Positions 17,509 through 25,642 of a stretch of 64,000 bases of DNA are shown piece after piece. Source of the DNA: Clostridiales bacterium CCNA10 (GTDB lineage Bacteria; Bacillota; Clostridia; Oscillospirales; Oscillospiraceae); the NCBI GenBank assembly GCA_003573975.1, contig AP018533.1, positions 1,984,001 through 2,048,000 on the forward strand, given 5' to 3'. A program made the position numbers and the translations under genes. Numbering within the stretch: position 1 is the first letter of the stretch; each line of letters begins with the position of its first letter. The notes under the pieces were generated by a model. It was not told the DNA's origin. It did no database searches and saw nothing but the letters and a program-made list of their open reading frames with translations.

Positions 17509-18227
17509 CACATCATGCGCAGCATCTCCTTCTTCAGACGGGCGATGATCCGCTTCTCCAGCCGGGAGATATAGGACTGGGAGATCCCCATCACGTCCGC
17601 CACCTCCTTCTGGGTGCGCTCCTCCCGCCCGTCCAGCCCGAAGCGCATGGTGATGATCCTCCGCTCCCTGGGCTCCAGGCTGTCCATGGCCCGGCGCAGC
17701 AGCTGCCGGTCCACATCGGCCTCGATGGGCCGCATAACCAGGTCGCTCTCCGTGCCCAGGATGTCGGACAGGAGCAGCTCGTTGCCGTCCCAGTCGGTAT
17801 TCAGGGGCTCGTCAAAGGAGAGCTCCGTCTTTTGCGACGAGGTCTTGCGCAGATACATCAGGATCTCGTTCTCAATGCACCGGGAGGCGTAGGTGGCCAG
17901 CTTGATGCTCCTGGCGGGCTGATAGGTGCCCACCGCCTTGATCAGGCCGATGGTCCCAATGGAGATCAGGTCCTCAATGTTGATCCCCGTATTCTCAAAC
18001 CGCCGGGCAATATAGACCACCAGGCGTAGGTTGTGCTCGATCAGCGTCTTGCGGGCCTCCTCATCCCCCTGCTCCAGACGGGCGATGGCCGCGGCCTCCT
18101 CCTCCCTTGGCAGCGGGGTTGGAAGGGTGTCGCTCCCGCCGATGTACATCACCTTGCCGGGGGAGCACAGCCCCAGCCGGGTCAGCAGTCCGGCCAGGCG
18201 CTCCGCCAGCACGCTCCAAATCTTCAT
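17508..18227 (-). CDS. sigE: RNA polymerase sporulation sigma factor SigE (pro-form)
   Basis: 239 residues. Mother-cell sigma factor made as an inactive precursor and cleaved by SpoIIGA. The N-terminal pro-sequence runs to about residue 27, followed by [12 protein letters not shown], the typical junction. Region 2 has [20 protein letters not shown] and the -10-binding [15 protein letters not shown]. Region 4 has the helix-turn-helix [21 protein letters not shown]. The start at 18227 has AGGGGA 6 nt upstream; a GTG/ATG two codons earlier is the alternative. It follows spoIIGA by 24 bp. Confidence 0.96.
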   Translation of the reverse strand: MKIWSVLAERLAGLLTRLGLCSPGKVMYIGGSDTLPTPLPREEEAAAIARLEQGDEEARKTLIEHNLRLVVYIARRFENTGINIEDLISIGTIGLIKAVGTYQPARSIKLATYASRCIENEILMYLRKTSSQKTELSFDEPLNTDWDGNELLLSDILGTESDLVMRPIEADVDRQLLRRAMDSLEPRERRIITMRFGLDGREERTQKEVADVMGISQSYISRLEKRIIARLKKEMLRMM

Positions 18228-18251
18228 CCCCATTCCCCTTTCACTTTGCTG

Positions 18252-19112
18252 TCACTCCGCCCCCACCAGCACGCGGTAAGCACCTCCATCGGACACCGGC
18301 GTGGGGGACAGGGCGGCCAGCATAGGCCCCCTGTCCTCCTCCCCCACCTGCACCCGGTCCATCCGCAGCGCCAGCAGCAGCCCCCGCTCCACCCCCACTG
18401 CCCGGTAGGGCAGCAGGCGGAACCGCAGCCGCCAAGGTCCGTCCTCCAGCCGCTCCAGCACCCCCGCCGGGTCCCGCAGCTCTGCCGGACCGGGCCGGAG
18501 CCCCGGTGGAAGCAGCTCCTCCAGGCTGTCCGCCTCCGCCACCAGCACAGGCCGGCCGGTGGCCGGATCGGTGAGTGTGTTGCCCGTATCCACCAGGCCG
18601 GTGAGCTCCACCTGCCGCTCCCCCAGGGTCAGGCGCACCCGGGTCAGCTCCCCGGAGGGGCCGCCGTGCCGCCCGATCCCCCGAAACACCAGGGTCAGCA
18701 GGCCATAGCAGCCTGCCGCCGACAGCAGTACGATCTTCAGATCCATCCCGGAGTACAGCACGCCGCCCCCCAGGGCCAGCCTCTGTCCCCCCAGCAGCTC
18801 CACCGCCAGCACCCCGCCCCCAAAGGCGCAGGCCAGGGCCAGGAAAATCAGCACCTGGCGCAGCAGCCTTCTGCTCCGCCAGAAGGCCAGCAGCACCATC
18901 AGCACCGCCGCCGCCCCCCGGCACAGGGGCCGGGCCAGAAAGCCCATCCCCGGCAGAAAGATGGCCACCGCGTACAATCCGCCCAGGACAGCCCCCAGGG
19001 CGAAGCGCAGCCGGGCCAGGGGCTCCCCCGCCAGCCGGGCCGAGGCCAGCAGCAGCAGGTAGTCCACCATCGTGTTGAGCAGAAACAGCGTGTCCACATA
19101 GATGACTGTCAC
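18252..19112 (-). CDS. spoIIGA: Sigma-E processing peptidase SpoIIGA
   Basis: 286 residues. Five hydrophobic segments at the N-terminus (YVDTLFLLNTMVDYLLLLAS onward) and a cytoplasmic aspartic-protease-like domain with LVDTGNTLTDPATGRPV, the catalytic D-T-G-N. It cleaves the SigE precursor after a signal from the forespore protein SpoIIR. Gene order spoIIGA-sigE is universal in endospore formers. The N-terminal region is more Ala/Gly/Arg-rich than Bacillus homologues, in keeping with the GC content. Confidence 0.95.
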   Translation of the reverse strand: MTVIYVDTLFLLNTMVDYLLLLASARLAGEPLARLRFALGAVLGGLYAVAIFLPGMGFLARPLCRGAAAVLMVLLAFWRSRRLLRQVLIFLALACAFGGGVLAVELLGGQRLALGGGVLYSGMDLKIVLLSAAGCYGLLTLVFRGIGRHGGPSGELTRVRLTLGERQVELTGLVDTGNTLTDPATGRPVLVAEADSLEELLPPGLRPGPAELRDPAGVLERLEDGPWRLRFRLLPYRAVGVERGLLLALRMDRVQVGEEDRGPMLAALSPTPVSDGGAYRVLVGAE

Positions 19113-19162
19113 CCCCGGCCCCTCCTCTCCATCTCCGGGCCGCAGCCCGTTTGCCTGTCCCC

Positions 19163-19216
19163 ATTATAGGGCTCCCGGCCAACGAAACCAGTCAGAATCC
19201 GTTGTCCTGTTCCACA
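19163..19216 (-). promoter_or_regulatory. Candidate Spo0A-controlled promoter of spoIIGA
   Basis: Minus strand: perfect TATAAT (19163-19168), with TCTGAC 22 bp upstream (19191-19196) and TGTGGAA (19210-19216), one mismatch from the Spo0A box TGTCGAA, further upstream. The over-long spacer mimics the known spoIIG promoter of Bacillus. Confidence 0.4.
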
Positions 19217-19243
19217 GAATTTTCCCATCCTTCAACCCAATTC

Positions 19244-19300
19244 TTGACAATATCGTGCCTCGATATTATAATGGGAACAGATAATATCGCGATACGATAT
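19244..19300 (+). promoter_or_regulatory. padR promoter with two 17-bp operators
   Basis: Perfect TTGACA (19244-19249), 17-nt spacer, perfect TATAAT (19267-19272). The spacer itself is an inverted repeat ATATCG-N5-CGATAT (19250-19266), and the same arms recur as ATATCG-N5-CGATAT (19284-19300) between the -10 box and the start codon. This is the expected layout for PadR autorepression. Confidence 0.88.
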
Positions 19301-19317
19301 TGCAAGGAGGGGTTCCG

Positions 19318-19626
19318 GTGGGAGGCAAGGACCGCGGTCCGCTGACTGAACCGATGTTCTATGTCCTCATGTCCTTTTTGAAGCGGGATATGTGCGGCAC
19401 GGAGATCACAGAATTTGTCGCCCGCAAGACGCGGGACCGGGTCCGGCTGGGGCCGGGCACGCTGTATACCCTGCTGGGCAAGTTCCAGGAGGAGGGCCTG
19501 ATCCAGGAGACCGAGGTGGACGGCCGGAAGCGGACCTACCGCCTCACCGGGAAGGGAAGGGCCGTCTTTCAGGAGGAGCTGGACCGGCTGAGGGCCTGTC
19601 TGAACGACGCGGAAGAGGAGATCTGA
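19318..19626 (+). CDS. PadR family transcriptional regulator
   Basis: 102 residues from the GTG at 19318, which has AAGGAGG 7 nt upstream. Winged-helix fold of the short PadR type: LTEPMFYVLMSFLKRDMCGTEI, then RVRLGPGTLYTLLGKFQEEGLI as recognition helix and wing, then RKRTYRLTGKGRAVF, and a short C-terminal dimerisation helix. Two matching operators at its own promoter indicate autoregulation. It heads a plus-strand cluster of four paralogous membrane proteins, which are the likely targets. The ligand is unknown. Confidence 0.93.
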   Translation: MGGKDRGPLTEPMFYVLMSFLKRDMCGTEITEFVARKTRDRVRLGPGTLYTLLGKFQEEGLIQETEVDGRKRTYRLTGKGRAVFQEELDRLRACLNDAEEEI

Positions 19627-19665
19627 CCCGGCGGAAGCGCCGGATGATGCAGAAAGGAGCGTTTT

Positions 19666-20945
19666 ATGAAACAGCAGAGAGACTTTGTGACAAAACGAGC
19701 GCCTGTCAGCGTCCTGGATCTTCCGGGCATGGAGCGCTGGCTGTCCGACATGGCCGCCCGGGGCTTTTTCTGGAGCGGCAGGCCAACTTCTCCACCCAGT
19801 CTTTCCGCTTCCGCCGGGGAACGCCCCGGAATGGCCGCCGCTACCGCCTGTGTCCCGCCAAATATGGGGATACCGCCCCCTCTGAGGAGCTGCTGGAGCT
19901 GTACGCTGACCAGGGCTGGCAGTATGTGGTATGCGCCGGCAGAGGCACCATCTGTGTCCACGTCTTTTTTCACGACGATCCCGCCGCGCCGGAGCCCTTC
20001 ACCGACACCGACAGCCTGATCTATGCTCTGCGCACCCCCATCCGCCGGGGCTTTGCCACCCTACTTTTTTCCGGATACCTTTTGTTCCACGCCATCACAC
20101 GGCTCTCTTGGGGGCTGGACCGGGGCCCGATCTATCGCCTGGAAGCAATTGGATTCTACGTCCCGATCTGTATCTGCTTCTTCCTTCTGCTCATGGACCG
20201 CGGGGTCAATCTGGCCGCACTTCTGCTCTTCCGGCGCCGCCTCAGGCAGGAAAAACAACCCCCACTCCCCTATTCCGCCACTCTGTTCCGTGCTCAGACG
20301 GTACTGGAAGCCTTCATTGTCCCCCTGTTTCTCTTTATCCTGTTCTCCTTTGGATTTTCCACCCTATCCTCCCGCTCCGATCTGCCGCTGACCAACTGGG
20401 ACCCGGACTTTCCTCTGCTCACCCTGGCCGAGGTGGATGGCGGGGACGGCTGGACACCCGACGAAAACCAGACACCCGACGAAAACCGGACAGCCGGCCC
20501 TCAGGGCTGGCCGGACAGCTTTCCCCCGCCCCCTCCCTCCGCGTTCCATACGGTCACCTGTAATGATGTGGATATTGACCGCTCCCTCGTCCGAACCCGG
20601 TATTTCATCGACCAGAGCGGTTCCGGGGCACGGGGCCGCGCCTCCATGGAGATCCATTATTTCATCGACCCGACTGCCCGCTCCGCCCAAAGTCTACTGG
20701 AGGGACTGGAACAGGCCGCCCTGACCGGGGACGGCTATTACAGTCAACTCCCCGCCTCCCTCCCCTTCCAAGAGGCCGCCGTCCCGGGGGCAGAGGCCTT
20801 CCGCTTCCGCAGGGACGGGATCCACTGGGAGATTCTGGCTCAGAAGGACAGGCGCGCCCTGCTCCTCTCCTACGAGGGCAGCCGGGACCTGTCCCAGTGG
20901 TTCCCGCAGATTGTCCAACTGCTCACACAAACAAGCGAACCATAA
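19666..20945 (+). pseudogene. DUF2812-type membrane protein, paralogue 1, frameshifted
   Basis: The ATG at 19666 has AAGGAG upstream and begins MKQQRDFVTKRAPVS, continuing with DLPGMERWLSDMAARGFF, the conserved N-terminus of its three neighbours. The frame then loses homology after the T5 run at 19765-19769. The rest (ERQANFSTQSFRFRRG onward to the stop at 20945) continues in the -1 frame with the family's membrane segments and C-terminal YEGSRDLSQWFPQIVQL. One inserted T would restore the gene. An 18-bp tandem repeat (TPDENQ/TPDENR) lies in the predicted external region. It could be inactive, phase-variable or a sequencing error; the slip site is not a canonical programmed one. Confidence 0.8.
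20453..20488 (+). repeat. 18-bp tandem duplication in paralogue 1
   Basis: Two adjacent copies (20453-20470 and 20471-20488) differing only at the last base, encoding TPDENQ and TPDENR in the linker after the membrane segments. Confidence 0.9.
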
Positions 20946-20960
20946 GGAGGTCCGCCCGAT

Positions 20961-22133
20961 ATGAAGCAGCATACCGCAGTTCGATTTCCTCCGGTGAGCG
21001 GCTATGACATCCCCGGCCTGGAGCGCTGGCTCCAGCGCATGGCCGCCCGTGGGATGCAGTTTTCTATGACGCTGGGGCCCTTTACCCTGTTCCTCCCGGC
21101 AGAACCCACCTCCCTCCGCATCCATTTGGAGCCCGCCCGGACAAAGATTGCAGAGGACGATCCGGAGATCATCGGCCTGTACGAATCTGCCGGGTGGACA
21201 CATCTGGGAGACTTCCGCAAAAACTTCTATGTGTTCGCCACCCCGGAGCCGGACGCACAGGCCCACACAGATCCCCAGGTGCTGAGCTATGCGCTCCGCC
21301 GCTTTTTCAGGCAGAAGCTGCTGGGAGGCGCAGGGCTGGCCCTCCTCAATTTCCTGATCTTGAGTTTTTTCTACTCCTCCCGGTTTACGGATCCCACCTA
21401 CCTCCGCTTTTATTGGGCAGAGCTTTTAGCAGGCGATCTCCTTCCCTGGCTCCTGGCCCTGCAGGGCATGGGACTGACCGACCTCTCCTATCTGCTTGGC
21501 CTGTTCTCCCTGTGGAAATTCCGGCGGCAGATCCGGCACGATCTTCCCATCACCACTCCACCGGCCAGCAGGCTGGCCGGCGTGCTCTCCGCCCTCGCTG
21601 TTCTCCCTCTCGTGCTGGTGGCGGCAGAGTTTACCTTTCGCTACTTCACCCACGGCTATTTCCCCTATGATCTGGCCGGCTCCGGCTTTGTCACCATGGC
21701 TGAGATCGAAGGGCCGGAGTTCCGGCCCACTGGAGATACCATGTACAACATGGACTACATCTCCCACGGCGACAGCCCCCTCACCCCGGAGAACTGGTAC
21801 TACCAGCAGTGGGAGTCCAACCGGGTCTTTGGCTCCGGCGGCTCCCTGGCTGACATCCCCCATCTGGAGATCAACATCACCCGCTATCTGCTCCCCGCCG
21901 TGGCGGAGCGGCGGGCCTGGGAGTGGCGCTCCTGGGGCGGACATGAGGACTATCAGGCTCTGGAGCCCGCCCACGGTCTGGAGGAGATCTGGTACTACCA
22001 AAACGAGCGAAATCCAGGCTTCTGTTACCTTATCCTCCGGAAAGGCGGCCTCGTCATGCGGGTGGAGTACGAGGGCTCCAAGGACCTGACCCAGTTTCTC
22101 CCCCGGTTCGCCCAAATGCTGGACACCCTTTGA
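20961..22133 (+). CDS. DUF2812-type membrane protein, paralogue 2
   Basis: 390 residues. N-terminal DUF2812-like cytoplasmic domain (about 1-105) with YDIPGLERWLQRMAARGMQF and a YESAGWTHLGDF strand motif. Hydrophobic segments lie at about 118-138, 155-185 and 208-228. The final 160 residues are predicted external, containing EIEGPEFRPTGDTMYN and a closing YEGSKDLTQFLPRFAQML motif shared with the neighbours. The gene lies 15 bp after paralogue 1, with AAGGAGG upstream. Function unknown; PadR/DUF2812 pairing is common in Firmicutes. Confidence 0.85.
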   Translation: MKQHTAVRFPPVSGYDIPGLERWLQRMAARGMQFSMTLGPFTLFLPAEPTSLRIHLEPARTKIAEDDPEIIGLYESAGWTHLGDFRKNFYVFATPEPDAQAHTDPQVLSYALRRFFRQKLLGGAGLALLNFLILSFFYSSRFTDPTYLRFYWAELLAGDLLPWLLALQGMGLTDLSYLLGLFSLWKFRRQIRHDLPITTPPASRLAGVLSALAVLPLVLVAAEFTFRYFTHGYFPYDLAGSGFVTMAEIEGPEFRPTGDTMYNMDYISHGDSPLTPENWYYQQWESNRVFGSGGSLADIPHLEINITRYLLPAVAERRAWEWRSWGGHEDYQALEPAHGLEEIWYYQNERNPGFCYLILRKGGLVMRVEYEGSKDLTQFLPRFAQMLDTL

Positions 22134-22155
22134 CCGCTGAAAGGAGGTCATCCCT

Positions 22156-23376
22156 GTGAAACAGAGAGAAACACTGATCCGGAAGATCATCCCCGTGGAG
22201 CTCTTCGACATGGCCGGGCTGGAGCACTGGCTGTCCGACATGGCGGCCCAGGGCCTCCACCTGGTAAAGCTGAACCACGACACCGCCCGGTTCCGCCGGG
22301 GCGAGCCGGTCCCCGGCGTCCGCTTCGGGCTGGAGATCACCGGCGTTTCGGACATCGACCGGGAGCGCAACGCCGCCTATCAGGAGGCGGGCTGGACCTA
22401 TGTGACCACCCTCCGGAACCTGTATTATGTCTACCGGACGGAGCGGGTGGACGCCCCGCCCCTCCACACCGACCCGGCGCTCCAGAGCCAGCAGTGGAAC
22501 AAGCTGTACCGCTCGGCCCGCCGGGGCTTTGTCCGGGATGTGTTCCTCCTTGTGCTGGCGGCTGTTCTGACCGCCCTCCTGCTGGAGGATACGCCCATCC
22601 TCCATCTGCTGACCACCTCCGCCGTCCCCCTGATCCTCTATGGGCTCTATCAGCTGTGCTCCCTGCCCGCCGCCTGGGCCGAGGTGCAGGACCTGTCCAG
22701 GCTGGTGCGCCGCCTGGAGGCGGGCGAGCCCATGGACCACCGCGCCCCCTATCCCCGGCGGCGGCTCGTCCCCCTGCTGTCCTTCGCGCTGTGTGTGCTT
22801 CTGATCGTCCTGCTGGTCCTTCCCCGTTATATCCTGCCCTTCCTGGGGGGCGGCAGGAGGCCCATCGGCGAAGTGTCGGACTTCTCTCCCCTCTCTCTGG
22901 CGCAGGTGGAGGGGCAGGGCTACCGCCCTTATGAAATGGAGGATCCCGACCAATCGGACTACTTCCATTACAGCCGAAGGAACCACTATCTGCTGTGCTG
23001 GAACCAGTGGGAGGTATTTCAGGCCGGACAGGCGGACCTGGCCGGAAAGCTGAACTGGATGCAGATCGACTGGTACGACATCCCCGCCCCCCTGTCCTTC
23101 CTGTCAGCCCCCTTGGCTGAGGAACTGCTTTCCAAGTCCATGAAACTGGATGAGGACATCTGGTGGACCGATCAGGAGGGCGGGACCTGGCAGGTATCAA
23201 AACACGCTGATCCCCGTGTGAAGTTCTTATCCACAGCCCGAAAGGAGCGGACCCTGTTCCAGACCGCAGCTGCCGCCACAGGCGGTCAAGTCGTCCTGGT
23301 CCGCTACACCGGACACGGGGACCTGTCTGAGTATCTGGAAGACATCATCCAAATGGCGGAGGGCGGAACATCCTGA
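22156..23376 (+). CDS. DUF2812-type membrane protein, paralogue 3
   Basis: 406 residues with the same plan: MAGLEHWLSDMAAQGLHLVK and YQEAGWTYVTTL in the N-terminal domain, hydrophobic helices at about 125-145 and 150-170, a polar loop, another helix at about 205-225, and an external C-terminal region ending YTGHGDLSEYLEDIIQMA. It begins with GTG/ATG preceded by AAAGGAGG, 22 bp after paralogue 2. Sequence outside the signature motifs is strongly diverged from its neighbours. Function unknown. Confidence 0.85.
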   Translation: MKQRETLIRKIIPVELFDMAGLEHWLSDMAAQGLHLVKLNHDTARFRRGEPVPGVRFGLEITGVSDIDRERNAAYQEAGWTYVTTLRNLYYVYRTERVDAPPLHTDPALQSQQWNKLYRSARRGFVRDVFLLVLAAVLTALLLEDTPILHLLTTSAVPLILYGLYQLCSLPAAWAEVQDLSRLVRRLEAGEPMDHRAPYPRRRLVPLLSFALCVLLIVLLVLPRYILPFLGGGRRPIGEVSDFSPLSLAQVEGQGYRPYEMEDPDQSDYFHYSRRNHYLLCWNQWEVFQAGQADLAGKLNWMQIDWYDIPAPLSFLSAPLAEELLSKSMKLDEDIWWTDQEGGTWQVSKHADPRVKFLSTARKERTLFQTAAAATGGQVVLVRYTGHGDLSEYLEDIIQMAEGGTS

Positions 23377-23420
23377 ATGGCCGTTTTCTTCCGCGATATG
23401 ACTGATTGGGAGTGAGTTTT

Positions 23421-24668
23421 ATGTCAATGATCCGAAAAATCATCCCCGTCTCTCTGTACGATATCCCCGGGCTGGAGGGCTGGCTGGAGGAGCAGGCCAG
23501 CCAGGGCCTGTTTCCTACCAGCCTGGGCTCCTGGGCCGTTTTCGAGGACCGGGGCCTCCCCGGCACCCGCTTCCGGCTGGACCCCTTCGCCAACCGGACC
23601 GGCGAGGGGCTGGAGCCCACAGAGGAAAAGCTGGAGCTGTACCGGCAGGCCGGGTGGGAGTATGCCTTCCGGGTGGGCCGGGCCTATTTCCTGTTCTACA
23701 CCACGGACCCACAGGCCCCTGAGCTGTTTTCTGACCATCAGAGCCAGGGGCTGTCCCTGAACCGGCTGGTCAAGGACCTTCGCTCCTACCGCAGACGGAA
23801 GATTGTGCTGTGGAGCCTGCTTGGTGTCCTGTTCCTGGGCTATTCATACGATGTACAGCCGGACCATTTCGTCCGCCTGCCCCTGATCCTGCTCCAACTC
23901 TTTAATCCGGTTCTGCTGTTCTTTCTGACCGGTCTATGCTTTTACTCCCTCCCCATCGACCGCCGGGACCGCAAGACCCTGTTCGCCACCTACAACGCTC
24001 TGAAGGAGGGGCTTCCGCTGCCCCCGTCACCGGGACCCAGCAGAAGGATCGTCCGGGAGAACATCGCCGCGCTGATATTGTCCCCTGTTCTGGTACCGCT
24101 GGTCCTGTACCTCCAATTTGGGGATGGCCGGCTGACCACCAGGCCGGTGGCGGAGTTCTCATCCCCATACATCTCCCTGTACGATCTGGAGCAGGTCCCC
24201 CTGGGCCCCTATGAAACCATATACCGGAACAACTCCGGGCTGAACAGCGAAAATGTGGCCCGCCGGTCCTGCTCCCTCCTGGCCCCGGTGTGGTACAAGG
24301 TCAGCCAGGATCTGGACGCCCTCCAGCCGGGGCGAAAGCCGTCCACCTTTTCCCCCGATCCCCACGGGGGCGAGTACACCTACTCCCCCAGCCTGGACAT
24401 GACCTATTTCCACACCCTCCCAATTTTAGCCCGGCCGGTGGCGCGGGCCCAGCTGGACAGCTACCGCCTGGTCAACCTGTACTGGAGCTATGAGGAGGTG
24501 GACTGGCCGGGCGCCGACTTTGTCATCCTGGCCACCGTAGAGGATAACCCCTGGCAGATGGCGGCGGTGGGCCGGGGCGGCCGGGTGGCGGTATACCAGT
24601 ACGCCGGGGTGGAGAAGCTGTCCGACCACCTGGACCTGCTGGCCGACCTGGTATCCGGATCCATATAG
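23421..24668 (+). CDS. DUF2812-type membrane protein, paralogue 4
   Basis: 415 residues from the ATG at 23421 (GGGAGTGAG upstream; a GTG five codons earlier is less likely). The N-terminal domain has LYDIPGLEGWLEEQASQGLF and LYRQAGWEYAFRVG. Hydrophobic segments lie at about 135-150, 160-180 and 215-235. The external tail ends YAGVEKLSDHLDLLADLV. It is the most diverged of the four and the last gene before a terminator. Function unknown. Confidence 0.84.
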   Translation: MSMIRKIIPVSLYDIPGLEGWLEEQASQGLFPTSLGSWAVFEDRGLPGTRFRLDPFANRTGEGLEPTEEKLELYRQAGWEYAFRVGRAYFLFYTTDPQAPELFSDHQSQGLSLNRLVKDLRSYRRRKIVLWSLLGVLFLGYSYDVQPDHFVRLPLILLQLFNPVLLFFLTGLCFYSLPIDRRDRKTLFATYNALKEGLPLPPSPGPSRRIVRENIAALILSPVLVPLVLYLQFGDGRLTTRPVAEFSSPYISLYDLEQVPLGPYETIYRNNSGLNSENVARRSCSLLAPVWYKVSQDLDALQPGRKPSTFSPDPHGGEYTYSPSLDMTYFHTLPILARPVARAQLDSYRLVNLYWSYEEVDWPGADFVILATVEDNPWQMAAVGRGGRVAVYQYAGVEKLSDHLDLLADLVSGSI

Positions 24669-24671
24669 ACA

Positions 24672-24702
24672 GCAAAAAGCCCGGCATCCGCCGGGCTTTT
24701 TG
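24672..24702 (+). terminator. Terminator of the PadR/DUF2812 cluster
   Basis: AAAAAGCCCGGC-ATCC-GCCGGGCTTTTT hairpin immediately after the last stop codon; symmetrical enough to act in both directions. Confidence 0.88.
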
Positions 24703-24711
24703 CATATACCA

Positions 24712-24744
24712 AGGCAGCCCATCCCGAACTGGGACGGGCTGCCT
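24712..24744 (-). terminator. Hairpin after rsgA
   Basis: GGCAGCCC-N-CCC pairs with GGG-N-GGGCTGCC. It lies between the convergent rsgA and DUF2812 genes and, with the neighbouring bidirectional hairpin, probably ends the rsgA operon. Confidence 0.55.
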
Positions 24745-24748
24745 ATAC

Positions 24749-25642
24749 TTACTTGTGCTGCTGGTCCCGCTCCCAATCCGGGATCTGCTTGGCCTGCTCA
24801 TACAGGCGGACATAGCTGTCGTGGCGGCTCTTGGGGATCTCCCCCGCCTTCACCGCCGCCAGCACGGCACAGCCCTTCTCCTTGACATGGGCGCAGTCCT
24901 GAAACTGGCACCGGTCCTGATAGGGGGCAAACTCCCGAAAGCGTCCCGCCAGCTCCTCCTTCCGGCACAGCTCCATCCGCTCCGTGTCAAAGGAGGAAAA
25001 CCCCGGCGTGTCTGCTACCATGGCCCCGCAGGACAGGCGGATCAGCTCCACATGGCGGGTGGTGTGCCGTCCACGGCCCAGCTTCTCGCTCACATCTCCC
25101 GTCTCCAGCGAGACACCGGGCTTCAGAGCGTTCAAAATGCTGGATTTTCCAACGCCGGAGTTGCCTGTAAAGGCAGATACCTTTCCAGAAATCAGCTCCC
25201 GGAGCCGGTCCAGTCCCTCCCCCGTCTCGGCGCTCACCTGAACGGTCAGGAAGCCGGCCTGCTCATAGATGGCGGCCAGCTCACCGCCGGAGGCCAGGTC
25301 GCACTTGTTGATGCACACAATGCTCTCACAGTGGTTCCCCTCCGCAATGGCGATGACCCGGTCGATGAGGAAGGGATCGGTCACCGGGATCGCCTGGGAG
25401 GCCACGATCACCAGCTGGTCGATGTTGGCCACCGCCGGACGCTGAAACTGGTTTTTTCGGGGCAGGATGGCGTCAATGGCCCCCTGTCCGTTGTCCAGAG
25501 GAGTGAACTCCACCCGGTCCCCCACCAGGGGCGTGACCTTGGCGTGGCGGAGCTTCCCCCTCCCCCGGCAGGCAGTGAGGGAGGTCCCATCGTCCACATA
25601 GTAGAAGCCGCTGAGGGCCTTTCGGATGATCCCCTCCATCAT
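24749..25642 (-). CDS. rsgA: Ribosome small-subunit GTPase RsgA
   Basis: 297 residues. Circularly permuted GTPase that checks late 30S assembly. N-terminal OB fold (GFYYVDDG to about residue 65), then G4 NKCD, G1 GNSGVGKSS, the RHTTRH switch and G3 DTPGFSSF. The C-terminal zinc site is CQFQDCAHVKEKGC. Motif order G4-G1-G3 shows the permutation. It overlaps pknB by 4 bp. The genes rpe and thiN, which usually follow in Firmicutes, are absent; the convergent DUF2812 cluster lies there instead. Confidence 0.96.
   Translation of the reverse strand: MMEGIIRKALSGFYYVDDGTSLTACRGRGKLRHAKVTPLVGDRVEFTPLDNGQGAIDAILPRKNQFQRPAVANIDQLVIVASQAIPVTDPFLIDRVIAIAEGNHCESIVCINKCDLASGGELAAIYEQAGFLTVQVSAETGEGLDRLRELISGKVSAFTGNSGVGKSSILNALKPGVSLETGDVSEKLGRGRHTTRHVELIRLSCGAMVADTPGFSSFDTERMELCRKEELAGRFREFAPYQDRCQFQDCAHVKEKGCAVLAAVKAGEIPKSRHDSYVRLYEQAKQIPDWERDQQHK

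Noticed and set aside
19764-19772. Programmed -1 frameshift site
   Set aside because: C-TTT-TTC does not satisfy the canonical X-XXY-YYZ pattern and no downstream stimulator was evident; a simple indel is more likely.
19392-20945. Reading the first DUF2812 paralogue as one long protein overlapping padR
   Set aside because: The early part overlaps padR in another frame and lacks homology; the true N-terminus is in the frame starting at 19666, so a frameshift explains the data better.
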